A DNA stretch of 64,000 nt from assembly GCA_037178625.1 (NCBI GenBank), contig CM074127.1, positions 3,348,001-3,412,000 on the forward strand, in the 5' to 3' direction. Source of the DNA: Skeletonema tropicum (lineage: Eukaryota; Bacillariophyta; Thalassiosirophyceae; Thalassiosirales; Thalassiosiraceae). The translations under genes and the position numbers were made by a program. Positions 19,052-31,220 of this stretch are shown here, one piece after another (position 1 is the stretch's first letter; each line of letters starts with the position of its first letter). The notes beneath the pieces were generated by a model that searched no databases, had not been told where the DNA came from, and was given only the letters and a program-made list of their open reading frames with translations.

Positions 19052-22000
19052 TTAAACTTTGGTACCAGACCAGGGTTGTTGACACAGGACACATTGACTC
19101 TTTCCAGAGCTTTGGAACCACTTGAACAAACATGTCGAGTGGAAACGGTTGTTGCAAGTCTTGCACTCCAAATTGGGCATGGCGTGAGTTTTCATACAAA
19201 GAACAGAATAACACACGGGACAAGGCTCCACCCCTTCAAACTCTTTATCCACATTTTGTTTCCACAACAACAAAGCTTCAAGAACATTGCCATCCTGATT
19301 GTTTAGCATGAGCATAATCTGCAGGGCCCACCTTCTCCATCGGTTCGAGGGAATGCCCAATGTCTTCTGACAGTCAACTTCGACATTACGAAGAGGGAAA
19401 GTGGGTGGTATCTTTATCATCACACTTAGTTGACACTGTATGAGAATAAGCGTGCATGAACATTAGCAAAGATTCAAAATTAAACGGAAACAAGGCTAAA
19501 GAATCGAGCTCCTTACCTCGTCTTGATGATACGTAGCAACTACCTCACGACTAGCACAGCTACCATTCACTACCATTTCGTCAAAGCTTGTTGCCTTTTT
19601 GATACGATCTAATTCACGCTGCAACGTTGCAGGGGCAACTCTCTTCTCAACAAAAGTGCTAAACTTCTGTTGCCAATACTTGGGACAATCGTCATTAAAC
19701 CATGTCTTGACCAACGTTGGAAGAGCCTCAACCGTTCGAAACAAGACAAGCAAAGCAACTTCATTAGCCATGAAATCAGTACTGGTACCCAATTCAGTGC
19801 ACGCAAAAATATCTTCCTTGTTACCCTCTCCCAGTTCTGTTTCAGACAACGCGATTTCCATGATGACTCCTAAAGCATTGGTCTTTTTGATGAATGCACC
19901 TATTGAAGACCTGTTTCTCATGTCAGCTGATCCTGCCGCATCCATAATGTTTAAACACGTAATCCACGCCAGTAAATTTCCTAGCAACAGATCCTTTTCT
20001 TCATGTTCAACGGAAGAAGCTTTTTCACCTATGGATTTCAGAAGCGACATCAATTTAGCAGGCAGCCACGACGCCGCAGCTCGAATGTCATCTTCCAGCT
20101 CCACAGCTTCTTCATCAACCATTCCAATCTTCCAAGCTGCAAATTGTTCCTGAACTATTGAATCGTCATTGTCGACATCATCTTCATCAGCTTCAGAAGT
20201 GAATACATCCAGAATTTGAAATGCACACCATCGCTTCTGTGGTAAAAATAGACAATCTACAAGCTCATTCGGACATGACTTAGCTGCCTCCAAAAACATG
20301 GAACAGGATTTCTTACCCTTCGTTCGAAGTAGAGACGCGAATTTGTCAGTCCATGCACTAGAGACCGAGCAATCACTATTAACAAAGCATCGTGTCAACT
20401 GCAACAGCAGTTCTTTTTCGTCTTCACTTTCAACAAGCGCCGGATTTGTGAAGCCAACAGATGCCGCTTCCACCGAGGCAGCAGCATTCAAAATGTATAT
20501 TGAATTGGACACAGAATCACCGTGTTGCAACAAAAAGTCACTGAGTAAACGAATCAAAGCCAAAGTGCGCCGATAAGTTTCTTCGTCCGTGATCGTATGA
20601 ATCACCACGGTTAGCCACATTGCGACACTTGTGTGGAATTGTTGCATTGGGGATGACTGTTGGGTTGCGATCCAGCCAGGGTTCCGTATAGATCGAGAAT
20701 TTTGTTAATAGAACCAGAAGGATCAAGTTTTAGTGCAGTCACATTTTTCCACGATGGCATGGTGTAAATACCATAACCCATTGACAGCGCGAGAGAGCGC
20801 AATAACGGAATGCAGCTATCGAGGGACAGCTCATCGACGGGACCTGTCAGTGAATCACAGAGGAGACTCTCGATTAAAGAAACCATTTTGAATACATCGT
20901 ACTTGACACTGCCAACACCCAATGAAGCGAAACCGCACTGAGATATAATGATGTTGATGCACTCAGCAGCAACCTCATTTTTACCGATGTCGTTTGACTG
21001 TAGAAGTTTGTGTAATATACAACGCCCAATCCGATCCCTGACTCCCGCGTCCACGTTGGACACCAAGCTTTCCAATCTCTCGTTGTTCCGAGGAGTAGAG
21101 AATCGCTTGAGTTTCTTCGCGACAGTCTGTTTCTCCGTCTTTGATTCATCCACTCTTATTGTGTAGTAGAGATCGGGAAAATCATCAAAGTGAACTTTCA
21201 CCACAGTCGCCTTTACTCTTTCGTCCCCTTCTACCTTTTCATACCAAATTGAATCTCCTTCTTTGATAGATGTAGGATTAAGATCGTCTTCAATCTCATG
21301 CGCCCCTCTCGTGCTTCGATCCGGACGGAACAAAAGAGACATGAGAAATGTTAATGCAGTAAGACTCCGATTCTGAGTGTCATCGTCATCGGGAAGGTTC
21401 TTGTTTGCAAGCGAAGAGAGCAAGTCAATACCATAGACACAGCATTTTTCAAGCATTGGCTCTGCCACATTGCCAACTAAGTCGATAAATTGTTGATTGC
21501 GAGCTGTACGGCTCTCAAACGAGGCAGTTAGAGCACCGCTGGTCTCTGTTATGCACCGCATGATATGCACAAATAACTTCTCATCTCGATTTTCGAACAA
21601 AAGCTCTTGGCGAACCGTCGGCTCAACTAAATATAGAAAATACATCAGACAAAGAAACAGAAATTCCGACTGATTTCCAGAGTCCCACAGCGACGCGTCA
21701 TGCAAACCCACAATGTCAAGACTTTCTGACCCAGAAATATCCAAAAGCCTTTTCGCACGTATCGCCCATGCCTCAGAAACGAGTTCTGTTACTGCATGAT
21801 CTGTTGTAGGGTGACTTTTAACTTCACCACAAAGACGCGACGACGCACGCACAATAAAATCATCTTTTACGGGACTCGACCTCAGCAGAGTTGCAGTTGT
21901 TTCACTCCAAATCCTACCACCTTCACGCCACGACTCGAGTAGAAGTGTTACTAATTCATCATCCGAAATAAAATTTAGTGTTTTGGGCAGGTTTCAAAGC

Positions 22001-24679
22001 GAGAAGTGTCTGTAGTAGAACGTTTGTCCCAAATCATCCTCGTGCATGAGCATTCTATCGCCGCTGGCGTTGGCGGTGCTTTGACAGCACGAAACAATCC
22101 ACTGCTTCACAACAGAAGTTGAAACAAGGAGACCAAATGAATGGCTCGAGATTCCTGCACAAGTTCGCAGAAATAATGACAAGTCTCCTTTCCTCAAAAC
22201 GCGTGATTCATCTTCATCACAAACGTCTTCATCGTGGTCTCGCAAAATATCCTGTGTCCGCCTAAAGGAGCTCGCAAATTCATGCGCCGCATCAGCAGCA
22301 AATGTGTCGAGAACCTTACACTTGACAAAGTTTTCATTATCACGATTTGCAAAGCTGTCTCTATCGTAATTAATCATTACCTAACAAACCTTCTGCAATT
22401 GTTGTGTAGTCGCAATACGCCTTTATTAGCTCACGAAGAATAGTTTCCCAGATCTCTGTCTGTCGGGAGATCGAAGCAATTGAAAACAGGCAAAATTTGA
22501 GTACTTTGAAGTCAACGCTAACAGAAGAACGTTGTGATGTTGACCCATGGATCAAAATCCATCGTATCAAATCGTTCAAAATGAAGTCTTCTACCGAAAC
22601 AGTTGATGTAGTAGACTCGCCAGTGTTCACAATTGGAAAAAGACTATCGACTCCACAGCAACGAATGATGGCTAGCAACAATCCTCCATCGTCTCTTTTG
22701 CATGTCTTATCGGCATAGCCAGAGACATTGGATACGACGGACCGGAAAAGGTTTCTGCAAGATGGTAGTAGATGGCTTGATGATCCCAGCTGCCGTGTAG
22801 TGGATAAATGATCAAGCAAGCTCTTGAAACGTCGAACGTGCTGAGGCTGATTCTTCTCGAGAGCAAAAATATGTTGCAACCCTGTCTCTCCCCACAACCA
22901 TTGAACTTGATTGATTCCTCTTTCCTTCACATCAGTGTTAGATGAGGCCTCGTCCAACTTGAGCAAATCTCGTGATATTGTTGCGGATAGATCATCAATT
23001 GCGGCCACTGCTGATCCAACGACATTAGGGCAATCCAGTCAAATAAAATGAGAGCGTTTCCATTAAAATATTTCCACATCTTGTCCATGACTTCAGCGAG
23101 AACTGCGGGTATGAGTCTTTTGATTGCCGGAGTAGCAAAAATGTGACACATTCTATCACTGCACAAACGATCGATGATTTGTCAACAACACTTATAGCTT
23201 CATTTCGACCCTCCCACAAACTCTCGACTACTGTAAGCGGTGTAGGAGAATCTACATTTTCATTCTCTTGACGAGGTAAGGAAGCAACAAGTGGTAGTAT
23301 CATTGGGCTCCATGACAATGCAGAAGCTCCATAACACGCTCGTCGTAGAGATTTGCTGAGTGATTTTGTGAATGCAACAGAGTCCAATCGCTCCCATAGA
23401 ACATTGCTGTCTCCATTGCGGGATGCTGCAAAGTATGTCAAAACCATTTCTAGTAATGGCGAGATACTCGAAGATTCCTTTTCAGAAGAGAGTAGACTGG
23501 GTATCAAAGGAGCCATCTTCAAATGAGCAGCTGAATTCGATAGGATGAGAGAAGGCGCAAACTGACACAGTTTCCCAACTAGATTGTAGCCCTCTCTTCG
23601 AAATGACCCCCGAGAGCTTTGGAGTATTCTAGTAATAGATGATGAGTCTGGGAAACACACCATGTCGGCGTATAATTGCTCTGTTGCTGAAGTTTCAGGA
23701 TAACATTGCACCAACCAGCCTACGCCTGATAACACTGACAAGATCACTCTTTCATAGCATTCTTCCATTTCTTCCTTCTCTGATTCATTCACGACTGCCG
23801 TATTTTCTGCTTTATTCTTTTTATTCTTTCCAGCATTGACAGTGCTCTTATTGCTAACTCCTGATGCTGTAGATTGGGCAGATGTTGGATTGATTACTTC
23901 TTGAAGAGAAGATGCACGTTTGCAAGTTAGGATGTTTTTTGAATATTTACAGGTAGCTTCTTTGATAACTTCCTTAGATGCTTCAGTTTCACTGGACGTG
24001 ATCACTGCTAGAAACGCTGCTGCATTTTTCGCAACTTCAGCGGCAGGATCTCCTCGAGATGCAATCCAAGCCATGCCTACCGTGGTTGCTGCTGGGCAAA
24101 ATGTTGCGTTGTCACCGACCTCTCCAACGAAAAGACCCATCCAAGCTTTGGGTATATGTTCCTTTGAAGCTGTTAATGCTTTGTAAGAACCAGCACGCAC
24201 GGAGAAGTTATTATCATAACTATAGGTGACAAGGACAGAAACCAGATGAGATTAAGATGACAAAGAGTGATATCAAATCTGCACGAAGGATTGCAAACTT
24301 ACCCCAATTTGGTCTCGTGCAAAAAGGCAAGATGACACAAGGCAGCAATTTTCTCAGGACGTGGGAATTCATCTGCATCGCTGCTTGCTGTTTCCTTCGA
24401 GATTGGAGGAAACACGCATTGACTCAACTCTTCTAATGCACGAACTTTAGTTGCAGGATCACGTTTCTGCCCAATTTTTCGAAATAAGACAATTAGCCGA
24501 GCATCCGACCCAGTGTAGATTGGTGACAGTCGAAATTTGTTTCTACGATTAGCACCGTCGCCAGTCGAGGAGCTTTTCTTCGACTCTGCTTGCCTCCTCC
24601 TGGCGAGTGTAGCTGCAGCTGTGGTGCTCGTAAACGAGTCAGCTTTTGCAAACTCCGCGAAGCCACTGAATCCACTCAT
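19052..24679 (-). CDS. LTN1: E3 ubiquitin ligase Listerin, frame broken in several places
   Basis: Listerin ubiquitinates nascent chains stalled on 60S subunits (ribosome quality control). Exons: 24303-24679, 19517-24219 and 19052-19435; introns 24220-24302 (83 nt) and 19436-19516 (81 nt). About 1,820 residues, near the family's usual size. The N-terminus (MSGFSGFAEFAKADSF, later LFRKIGQKRDPATKVRALEEL) and the C-terminus (RWD-like MIKIPPTFPLRNVEVDC; KEFEGVEPCPVCYSVL; RING-CH ending CVLCQQPW) are diagnostic. The middle is HEAT-like helices. The long exon is not one frame: apparent single-base losses at about 23118 (A4), 23028 (C3) and 20649 (C4, minus strand), a gain near 22366, and an in-frame TGA at 21994-21996 with open frame on both sides. 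Both termini are well kept, so I favour sequence error over gene decay. Confidence 0.9.
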
Positions 24680-25087
24680 TGAAACCCCGGTGAATGTGAC
24701 TAGACAATAGAATGACGATAGCGATGATGACAATGGGATATCGGGTGATAATGGTGGGTGGGCGATAAGTCCACGATAGACCTCGATGGAGTAATGTACG
24801 GCTGCTGCGGCCTGGCTATCTGTTTGCGGTTTGCGGTCAGCGCCTATTCGAAGTGTCGGTCCGCCGAAGGTGGAAGACGGAGCGCGCCATTTCGGCTTGG
24901 TCACGTACAACTCACGTTCACACTTAATATTGAAATGAATGAGAGGGAGACCCCCAAAAGAGTTCATAGAACTTATCACTATCCCGACATTAATCTTTAT
25001 TGGTCCAACATTAGTTGTTTAGTTGTTATTCGGCTCAAAGTTGAGTTATTCTGTAACTAAAAACCGAAAGATAATTCATCTTCATAC
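24680..25087. other. LTN1 upstream region and GET4 downstream region
   Basis: About 400 bp between two minus-strand genes. It should hold the LTN1 promoter and the end of the GET4 transcript. I see no named site. Confidence 0.4.
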
Positions 25088-26311
25088 CTACATGCCACCT
25101 CCTTGCATTGCTTGCATAGCTGCTTGCATCATTTGAGGATTCATGCCGCCCATCCCTCCCATTCCACCACCACCACCCATCATTCCCATCATCTGTTCCA
25201 TCATCCCCATCATGCTTGGAGGTGGTTGAATGTCAAAGTAAACCCTTCCAATCTTGGTTGTATAACTCTTGATAATGTTGGATTGGTGCATCGTCCCCAA
25301 CTCCACCCCGAAATTACGTACCAACCATGTGAAAAGGGGTGCAGTTTTTACATCTTTTTCACAGATTCTCAAAAGCATCGAAACAAACATGACATGGCTG
25401 GGAGCTTTACCGTCTGTCTTATCCAAATAACTCTTCTTGAGTTCATCCTCGGACCGAGTTTCAATATCTTTCCAGAAGGAGCTCACCAATTTGGTTGCAT
25501 CTCTCAAGTTTTCAATAGCAAGAAGCACTAGTACAGCGCGAGTGAGAAGTGCATCCCTTTGAGCCGGAGGGCATTCATGCCCCATTTTCATTTCTTCCGC
25601 AGTGGGTGCTGGTAAAGATTTCAACTTGTCAATAATAGTAGAGACCTTTTCAGCCAAAGCATAGTGTGTTACCGCGTCATATCTGAGTTCAACTTCTAAA
25701 TCTTCTTCTTCCTCTTCGTCATCCTGTTGCGACGCTGCAGCATTTGCCCTCTCAGCTTCGGATCCAACAACAGCCTCATCACAACTCATACTCCAACAAT
25801 GATCAGCAAGAACAGAGTGCATCCCCAAGGCACCATATCGGGTATCTCCCAAATCATTACTCCACTTCAATCCCTTGATTAAAAATTGCTGATGGACCCT
25901 TTGCAACCGTCCTCTCTCGGCTGGGTCCATGGTAGTATCCTGCTCCAACGCCACACGATAGGCGGCATCCAATTCAGCGATGCGATCCACCCACTTTTGC
26001 GAACAAACCGTGTGAGTCTCGCTCAATACCTGCACCAGGCCCATCAGTAGCTGCGAGGAAACACTCACGCGTCCACTCTTGGTCAGTAGTGTGAGAGATG
26101 ACGTGTAGGCAACCTCGGAAGCCTGGGCAAAGTTTCCAATCTTTACATTTCGTCGGACTGCCGATTGGGCGAGTTGGAGGGCCTCGTAGGCCACTGCTTC
26201 GTCCTTCAGGGCTGGGTCTTTGAGGAGCGCTTCGAGGCGCACTTGGATGGGATCAGCGTTGCCAGATTTGGCTGCGCGTTGCTTTCGTCGGCGGGCTGCG
26301 GCGGCACTCAT
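25088..26311 (-). CDS. GET4: GET4/TRC35-like tail-anchored protein targeting factor
   Basis: 407 residues, no intron. GET4 works with GET5 and the chaperone SGT2 to hand tail-anchored proteins to GET3 for insertion in the ER. The helical-repeat body is typical: NVKIGNFAQASEVAYTSSLTLL near the N-terminus, QFLIKGLKWSNDLGDTRYGA, then LLTRAVLVLLAIENLRDA, VSMLLRICEKDVKTAPLFTWLVRNFG and YTTKIGRVYFDIQPPPSMM. An acidic loop (DDEEEEEDLEVE) and a Met/Gly-rich C-terminal tail (MMGGGGGMGGMGGMNPQMM) are extras. That tail resembles the Met-rich ends of substrate-binding co-chaperones such as SGT2; whether it binds clients is inference. Confidence 0.88.
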   Translation of the reverse strand: MSAAAARRRKQRAAKSGNADPIQVRLEALLKDPALKDEAVAYEALQLAQSAVRRNVKIGNFAQASEVAYTSSLTLLTKSGRVSVSSQLLMGLVQVLSETHTVCSQKWVDRIAELDAAYRVALEQDTTMDPAERGRLQRVHQQFLIKGLKWSNDLGDTRYGALGMHSVLADHCWSMSCDEAVVGSEAERANAAASQQDDEEEEEDLEVELRYDAVTHYALAEKVSTIIDKLKSLPAPTAEEMKMGHECPPAQRDALLTRAVLVLLAIENLRDATKLVSSFWKDIETRSEDELKKSYLDKTDGKAPSHVMFVSMLLRICEKDVKTAPLFTWLVRNFGVELGTMHQSNIIKSYTTKIGRVYFDIQPPPSMMGMMEQMMGMMGGGGGMGGMGGMNPQMMQAAMQAMQGGGM

Positions 26312-26703
26312 TGTTATTGTAGCGGTCTTTGTTCTCCTAATGCTATTGTATTGCGAAGTCTTCGGTCTTTTCTCTTTTCATGATCGCTCGGCCGGCGGCG
26401 ACGATGTGGTTTTTTGCAAAGACAGACGTATTTTGACCGCGCTGACACCCGATGAAGTTGAAGACGCAGAGAGATCCCATAGTACGCACTAAGCAGCATA
26501 AGCAGTAGTCGTTCTACTTCTTATTGGCGCTGCACTTACAATTATCTCGGGCAATGGCCGGCGAACGGTGGTGTGGCGATTTATACTGATAATAAGCTAG
26601 AAGAAGGATGACAAAACAACGCATCAGCCGAATACTTATCTGCGATTGCAGTCGGCACATCATCCCATCTACGAAATGCTCCTTCCTCCAGAAAAATTGC
26701 ATA

Positions 26704-29042
26704 ATGTTCCTCTTATTGTTCATAAGTCGGTCAGTGGCACTTATACTTCCTTCCAATTCGATACCAGTCATAAATAGACGTATACAATCATACAGCTGCA
26801 GAGAAAATGTTGCTGTACGGTTTAGTAGAATAGATGATGAGTTCGATTCTGAATCTTCACCGGCTGATGATGTCACAGATGATGATGTAGATTATGCAAC
26901 AAAAGATACCGAACAAAACAGGGAGAAAGATGATATCACCGAAGACGAGGCCGATGACGACTACATTGGCAGGTTTATTTCAGACGCACTTGAAGAAAAA
27001 GCATCAACTACTGATGAAAAGTCGTCAGAAGATGAACCATCAGCTCTGATAGAAACAAAACGAATGATAGAGAAGCAACAAGAGCAAATCGATCTCTTAA
27101 TGAATTTGGTGAAGCAACAAAACCAAGACCAGCTATCACCATCACAAGAAGAAAACAGCCGCAGCAAATCTAGAATTGACAAGTCATCTCAATCATTACA
27201 ACCAAAAGCATCGACGAATGTAGCTCCTTTGAAAGCTAATCTGTTCATCGATGGAACGTGGTTATACTATTCATTGAATACAAGAAATCCGGACCGATGT
27301 CCAATCATTAAAAAGTTTGGCAAAGGATGGCAAAATAACTACAAGGTTGATTGGTTAGCTCTACCCAAGTTAATATGTTCTCAGATGGAAAAACAGCGGT
27401 ATAGCAAAGTAAGTCAAAGGATTGAGTTGTGACTATCGTATACAATTTCCATTATCATGATTCTAATCAACACCACGCGATCTGCACCATTTACTTGATT
27501 TATTAGACATCATTCACACAATCAGAGAGACCAATAGAGATAGCTAGAATCATGGTGTTTACGTCAGCAAAAAGAGAAACCGATCCCAACAGTATTCGTA
27601 TGCGTATGTTTAGAGATATGGCCAATGCAAACTACGACGTCCACATGATGGAGACAGTTGGCCAAGGCGAAAAGTGTGTAGATATTCAACTTGCCGTTGA
27701 GATGTTGCACTATGCTACAGTGCCAAATGCCTATGATGTAGCAATACTGCTAAGTGGCGATAAAGATTTCGTGCCGGCTCTTGTGAGGACACGTCAAAAA
27801 GGGAAACAATTATGCATCAGTAGTATGAGAGCAGGATGCAACAGGGTCTTATACGAAAGCCCGCATATTCGGGATTACGATGTTGTCTGGCTAGAAAGCT
27901 GTTTGGACGAGCTAATTGTACCAATACCAGCTGAGGAACGCAGCCGGAGGGATAGAGCTGGGTATGCATCTGTCTTCACAATGATGAGGGTATTGCGGGA
28001 CTTCGTTGAGGCACTTCCAAATAACGAATGGGTCAGCTCTCGTGACATTGGAACATATCTCAAGTCAATTCAGATTGCAGATTCAAACATGTTGGACGAA
28101 TTGAAGCAGTCGCACGGAGGCTTGAGAACATTTCTGGTGGAACGTGCGTGCAACTTATTTGATGTACAATTTCCCGACGATAGAGTTACCCTTGGACCGG
28201 GAGATCACAGCTTCTTTGTTAGAGTGAAAGGCGACTCCGACGAAACCTTGATCAATGAGTTCAAACGAACACAATTCTTTACGAAGGAAGAGAAAATATT
28301 CTTGGAAGAATACAAAAAAGACAAGTACATCATGGATGACTCATATCAACACACTGCTACGTCATTATTAGAAATGAGACACCACCCAAATGACAGTGAG
28401 CATGTAGCAGAGAATGACACAGATGAAGTCGACGTAACCTCTCTCAATGCCATAGACTACTCCCAACTTACAGTTGTTAGACTCAAAGAGTTATGCCGTG
28501 AGAAAGGGCTGCCAGTGTCTGGAAGGAAAGACGATTTGATCCAACGACTGGAGGAAGATAGACAGCTTGAATATGAATATATTAAGAAGCAACAAGAACA
28601 AGCAAAACAAACAAAAGAAGCTTCGGTGAAGAGAAGTAATAAGCGACTTAAGACGCATTCAGAGAAAAACTCAAGATCATCAGCTGCAAGGTCCCAACCG
28701 GTATACGCAGCATCGCTCCCTCAACTAGATGCTAGCAGGTATCGCAATGCTCGAGCCAAAAAGGACACCACTGTAGATCCTGTCGTCAAATCCCATCTCG
28801 AAGAACTTGTAAAAGAATATTTGACTGCGTCTGGCGGAATAGCTGGATCGCGAGACATTGGCAGGTATCTTGCAGCCAATAGCGAATCTCGCAGAGGCAA
28901 TCGATCCGCTTTAACCGAGCTGAAAGAAGCGTACGGATCACTGTTATCATTTATTCTGACGAGGCAGGATGCATTTGCGGTGCTAGACAAAAGACCGGGT
29001 TATGGTGGCGATGAGGGCTTTCCGATCAAACTGATTAGATAG
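26704..29042 (+). CDS. NYN (PIN-like) nuclease-fold protein with OST-HTH-like and SAP domains, signal peptide
   Basis: Exons 26704-27408 and 27507-29042 (intron 98 nt, GTAAGT...TTATTAG, phase 0), 746 residues. The N-terminus MFLLLFISRSVALILPSNS looks like a signal peptide; the start is placed there although the frame opens at 26608. After an acidic coiled region comes a NYN/LabA-type domain with the expected acidic residues: LFIDGTWLYYSL, GEKCVDIQLAVEMLHYA and AILLSGDKDFVPAL. Two similar OST-HTH/LOTUS-like helical segments follow (shared SSRDIGTYL and GSRDIGRYL). Between them is a SAP motif (LTVVRLKELCREKGLPVSGRKDDLIQRLEED). NYN domains are RNase-like and the helical modules bind RNA or DNA. 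An organellar RNA-processing factor is my inference. Confidence 0.83.
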
Positions 29043-29079
29043 CGTCATTGAAATTGTTAATTATATTGTACGCACTGTC

Positions 29080-30723
29080 TTAGCTTCCTAGTCCATTCCA
29101 TTCTAGCCGGATTTTATCTCGAAGAGAGGCAGCTTTAGCAGCTGCCCCAGAGAGAGCATTCACCCAGCCACATCCATCCGCAAAAGTGCTACCCGCATCC
29201 TCGTCGACAGCGAAGAGGAGATTGGATTCAACAGTAACGTTTTTGACAGGCTGAAGTCTTTTGTTTCATACTCAGGATTGAATAGCATCGATGGCCCCAA
29301 GTCACGCACACCATCCAATTGGAAGTGAAAAGACATTGTACCATCGGGGAGACAGGGTTGGCAGGTTGTTCCTGAGTAAATGAAGTACTTTAAACATTTT
29401 CTTGTATGGATCATCGGGCTGTCTTCATTTCATTTGTTTTCAAATGGATGCTTCTATCGTCAATTGACAGCCAGCCTGAAACATATAGTTTGCAATACAC
29501 CCGTAGGTAACCGCTTGTGATTGCTCAATGTCCTTTCGTCATCATCGAGTAGTGCACTACAAGAATCACACGAAAGTATCAGGAATCCCTCCTTGACGAT
29601 ATCATTTCGATCCTCCACAAAGCAGCTTGCTTCACAGTAGATGAGTTGGTTGTTGTCCGTCGCCTCTTCTTTCTGTTTCCTTCGGAGAAAGTTATATTGT
29701 CAGTGGGTTCAATATCATCATCGTCATTGGAGCAAGGCATTTCAGTCAGCGGTATATCTTCTTCTCCTCTATCTTTTGATGAATCTTCCATAACATCATA
29801 TTGTACGCTATCGATGTAATCTTCAATGCTCATTGATACTAACCGTTCACCACGACACCAGTGCCGAGTCCATGCATTCCTTTCAAATCTAGAGCAAGGA
29901 GGATCTTGCTGTATCGGAAGATTGCAACATTCATGCAACAATGATCTGCAGACAGGAGGTAAATGGCCATCGTCATGCCAGTCATAGTTGGACACCAAAT
30001 CAGTTTCAGAGCGCTCATAATCATGAATATCATCTCCCCCCGAAGAGAACAGATTTGTGGAAGCTCCTCTGACGGAATTTTCTGCAACACTTTTTGCAGT
30101 GCAGATTCTCTCCAACGCTTGCAAAAGCAGAATCGATCGGCGTGCTGTTGAAAGAAGCCCTTGTTCTATTGTTGGCGAAAGAACGGGCACAACATGATCT
30201 ACCGAAGTCCTTGTCAGAGTATTTTCCTCATTCTTTGTCTGTCGACATGGTTGTTCTATGCTGCCATCTATTCGAGGTGAAGAAGCGTCGGATGTCTCCT
30301 TCGAAAGGAGCTCCAATAAAAGACATGATGTCACAAGCAGTGCACGGTATACATCGGCAATAGTTTGAATTTCTTTCCAGGCAATATGAGTAAGAGCTTC
30401 CCGTGTTAACGACGATGACCGAGATGCGGCATGAACTAAAAGATCATAAGCCTGAATGGCATCGGCAGCTGTGACTGTTTTTTAGGTGCGAAACAAGTGG
30501 TGTCTTCAAACTTAACTTTCTTAACCACAGGCTCCATTACATGTTCATCATCATGCATTTCAAACTGCGAAGTCTCTTCATCTTTTTCCACATCATTACT
30601 ATATCGAGAAGAACAATTATCATCATTATTAGTTGTGTCTGTTGAACATCGAGGCGGATCAATCAGATCCATCGCACGCTCAAACAGTGTAGATGTCGTG
30701 CAGTCACAGCTCTGGGTCTCCAT
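29080..30723 (-). pseudogene. Unknown protein gene with many frame breaks
   Basis: Coding signal can be followed from METQSCDCTTSTLFERAMDL (start 30723) to a stop at 29080-29082, about 547 residues, but only by changing frame at about six places: 30478-30483 (A6 on the minus strand), ~29633 (TTT), and four more between ~29490 and 29240, including an A5. Each looks like one base gained or lost. The pieces between breaks read well: ADAIQAYDLLVHAASRSSSL, FVEDRNDIVKEGFLILSCDS, GTTCQPCLPDGTMSFHFQLD, VESNLLFAVDEDAGSTFADG. I do not recognise the family. Five breaks in the last ~560 bp mean either very poor local sequence or a decaying gene; the intact neighbours on both sides do not tell which. Confidence 0.55.
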
Positions 30724-31096
30724 CGTTGCGAGTTAGGCATATCACAGCAAAGAGATTAACTCTCTCATCGACACCTTTTTTTTGTAGAGTAGTGTTGGCA
30801 GTTGTTAGATTTATGGATTGACTTGTGCATGTGGATAGCTCCTATCAGGCGTAGGAGATAGGAGCTTTGAGGTTGAGTTTTTGATGAGGTTGAGGCCATT
30901 TTTCAATTTTTTCATAATTGAGTTAGGGGGAAGGGGGGACGCCCTTCAAATTATTACCTCTGAATGCAAATATCAGTAGAATTTATTTAGCGCATCCAAA
31001 TGAGAACCGCATGCTGCTTCCACTACATGGGGTAACCACAACTCAGTAACCACCTCAACACAGGTATGAATGCTTTTGGACCAGGAAGGTATGTCA

Positions 31097-31107
31097 TTTG
31101 GCGCCAA
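31097..31107. promoter_or_regulatory. Palindromic E2F-type site upstream of RNR1
   Basis: TTTGGCGCCAA holds the perfect E2F octamer TTTGGCGC and a near-palindromic centre, about 115 bp upstream of the RNR1 start codon. RNR genes are classic E2F targets in animals and plants, so this is a likely S-phase control site. Confidence 0.65.
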
Positions 31108-31220
31108 CTCACGCTCAAAATCATGCATCAACCTCCCTCATGCAACCGGTGCGTGCTCATAAAATCAAAATCATCTGTACCGAAGCATTGCTATCAATTA
31201 ATAGACAGCATATCACAACC

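Noticed and set aside
21994..21996. In-frame TGA in LTN1 as a selenocysteine codon
   Set aside because: It is not at a redox-active site and Listerin has no such residue; a base error or nonsense mutation is simpler.
22357..22376. A 20-nt GT...AG interval at a frame break in LTN1 that could be a tiny intron
   Set aside because: Removing it does not lead into the correct downstream frame, and it is far shorter than the ~80-nt introns seen elsewhere.
23030..23160. A GT-AG intron to explain the frame changes in LTN1
   Set aside because: Only weak donors (GTCATG, GTGTCA) exist. Two one-base corrections in A4 and C3 runs give continuous, sensible helix text.
26608..26703. Upstream extension of the NYN protein
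   Set aside because: The extra 32 residues would bury the signal peptide; the ATG at 26704 gives a clean secretory N-terminus.
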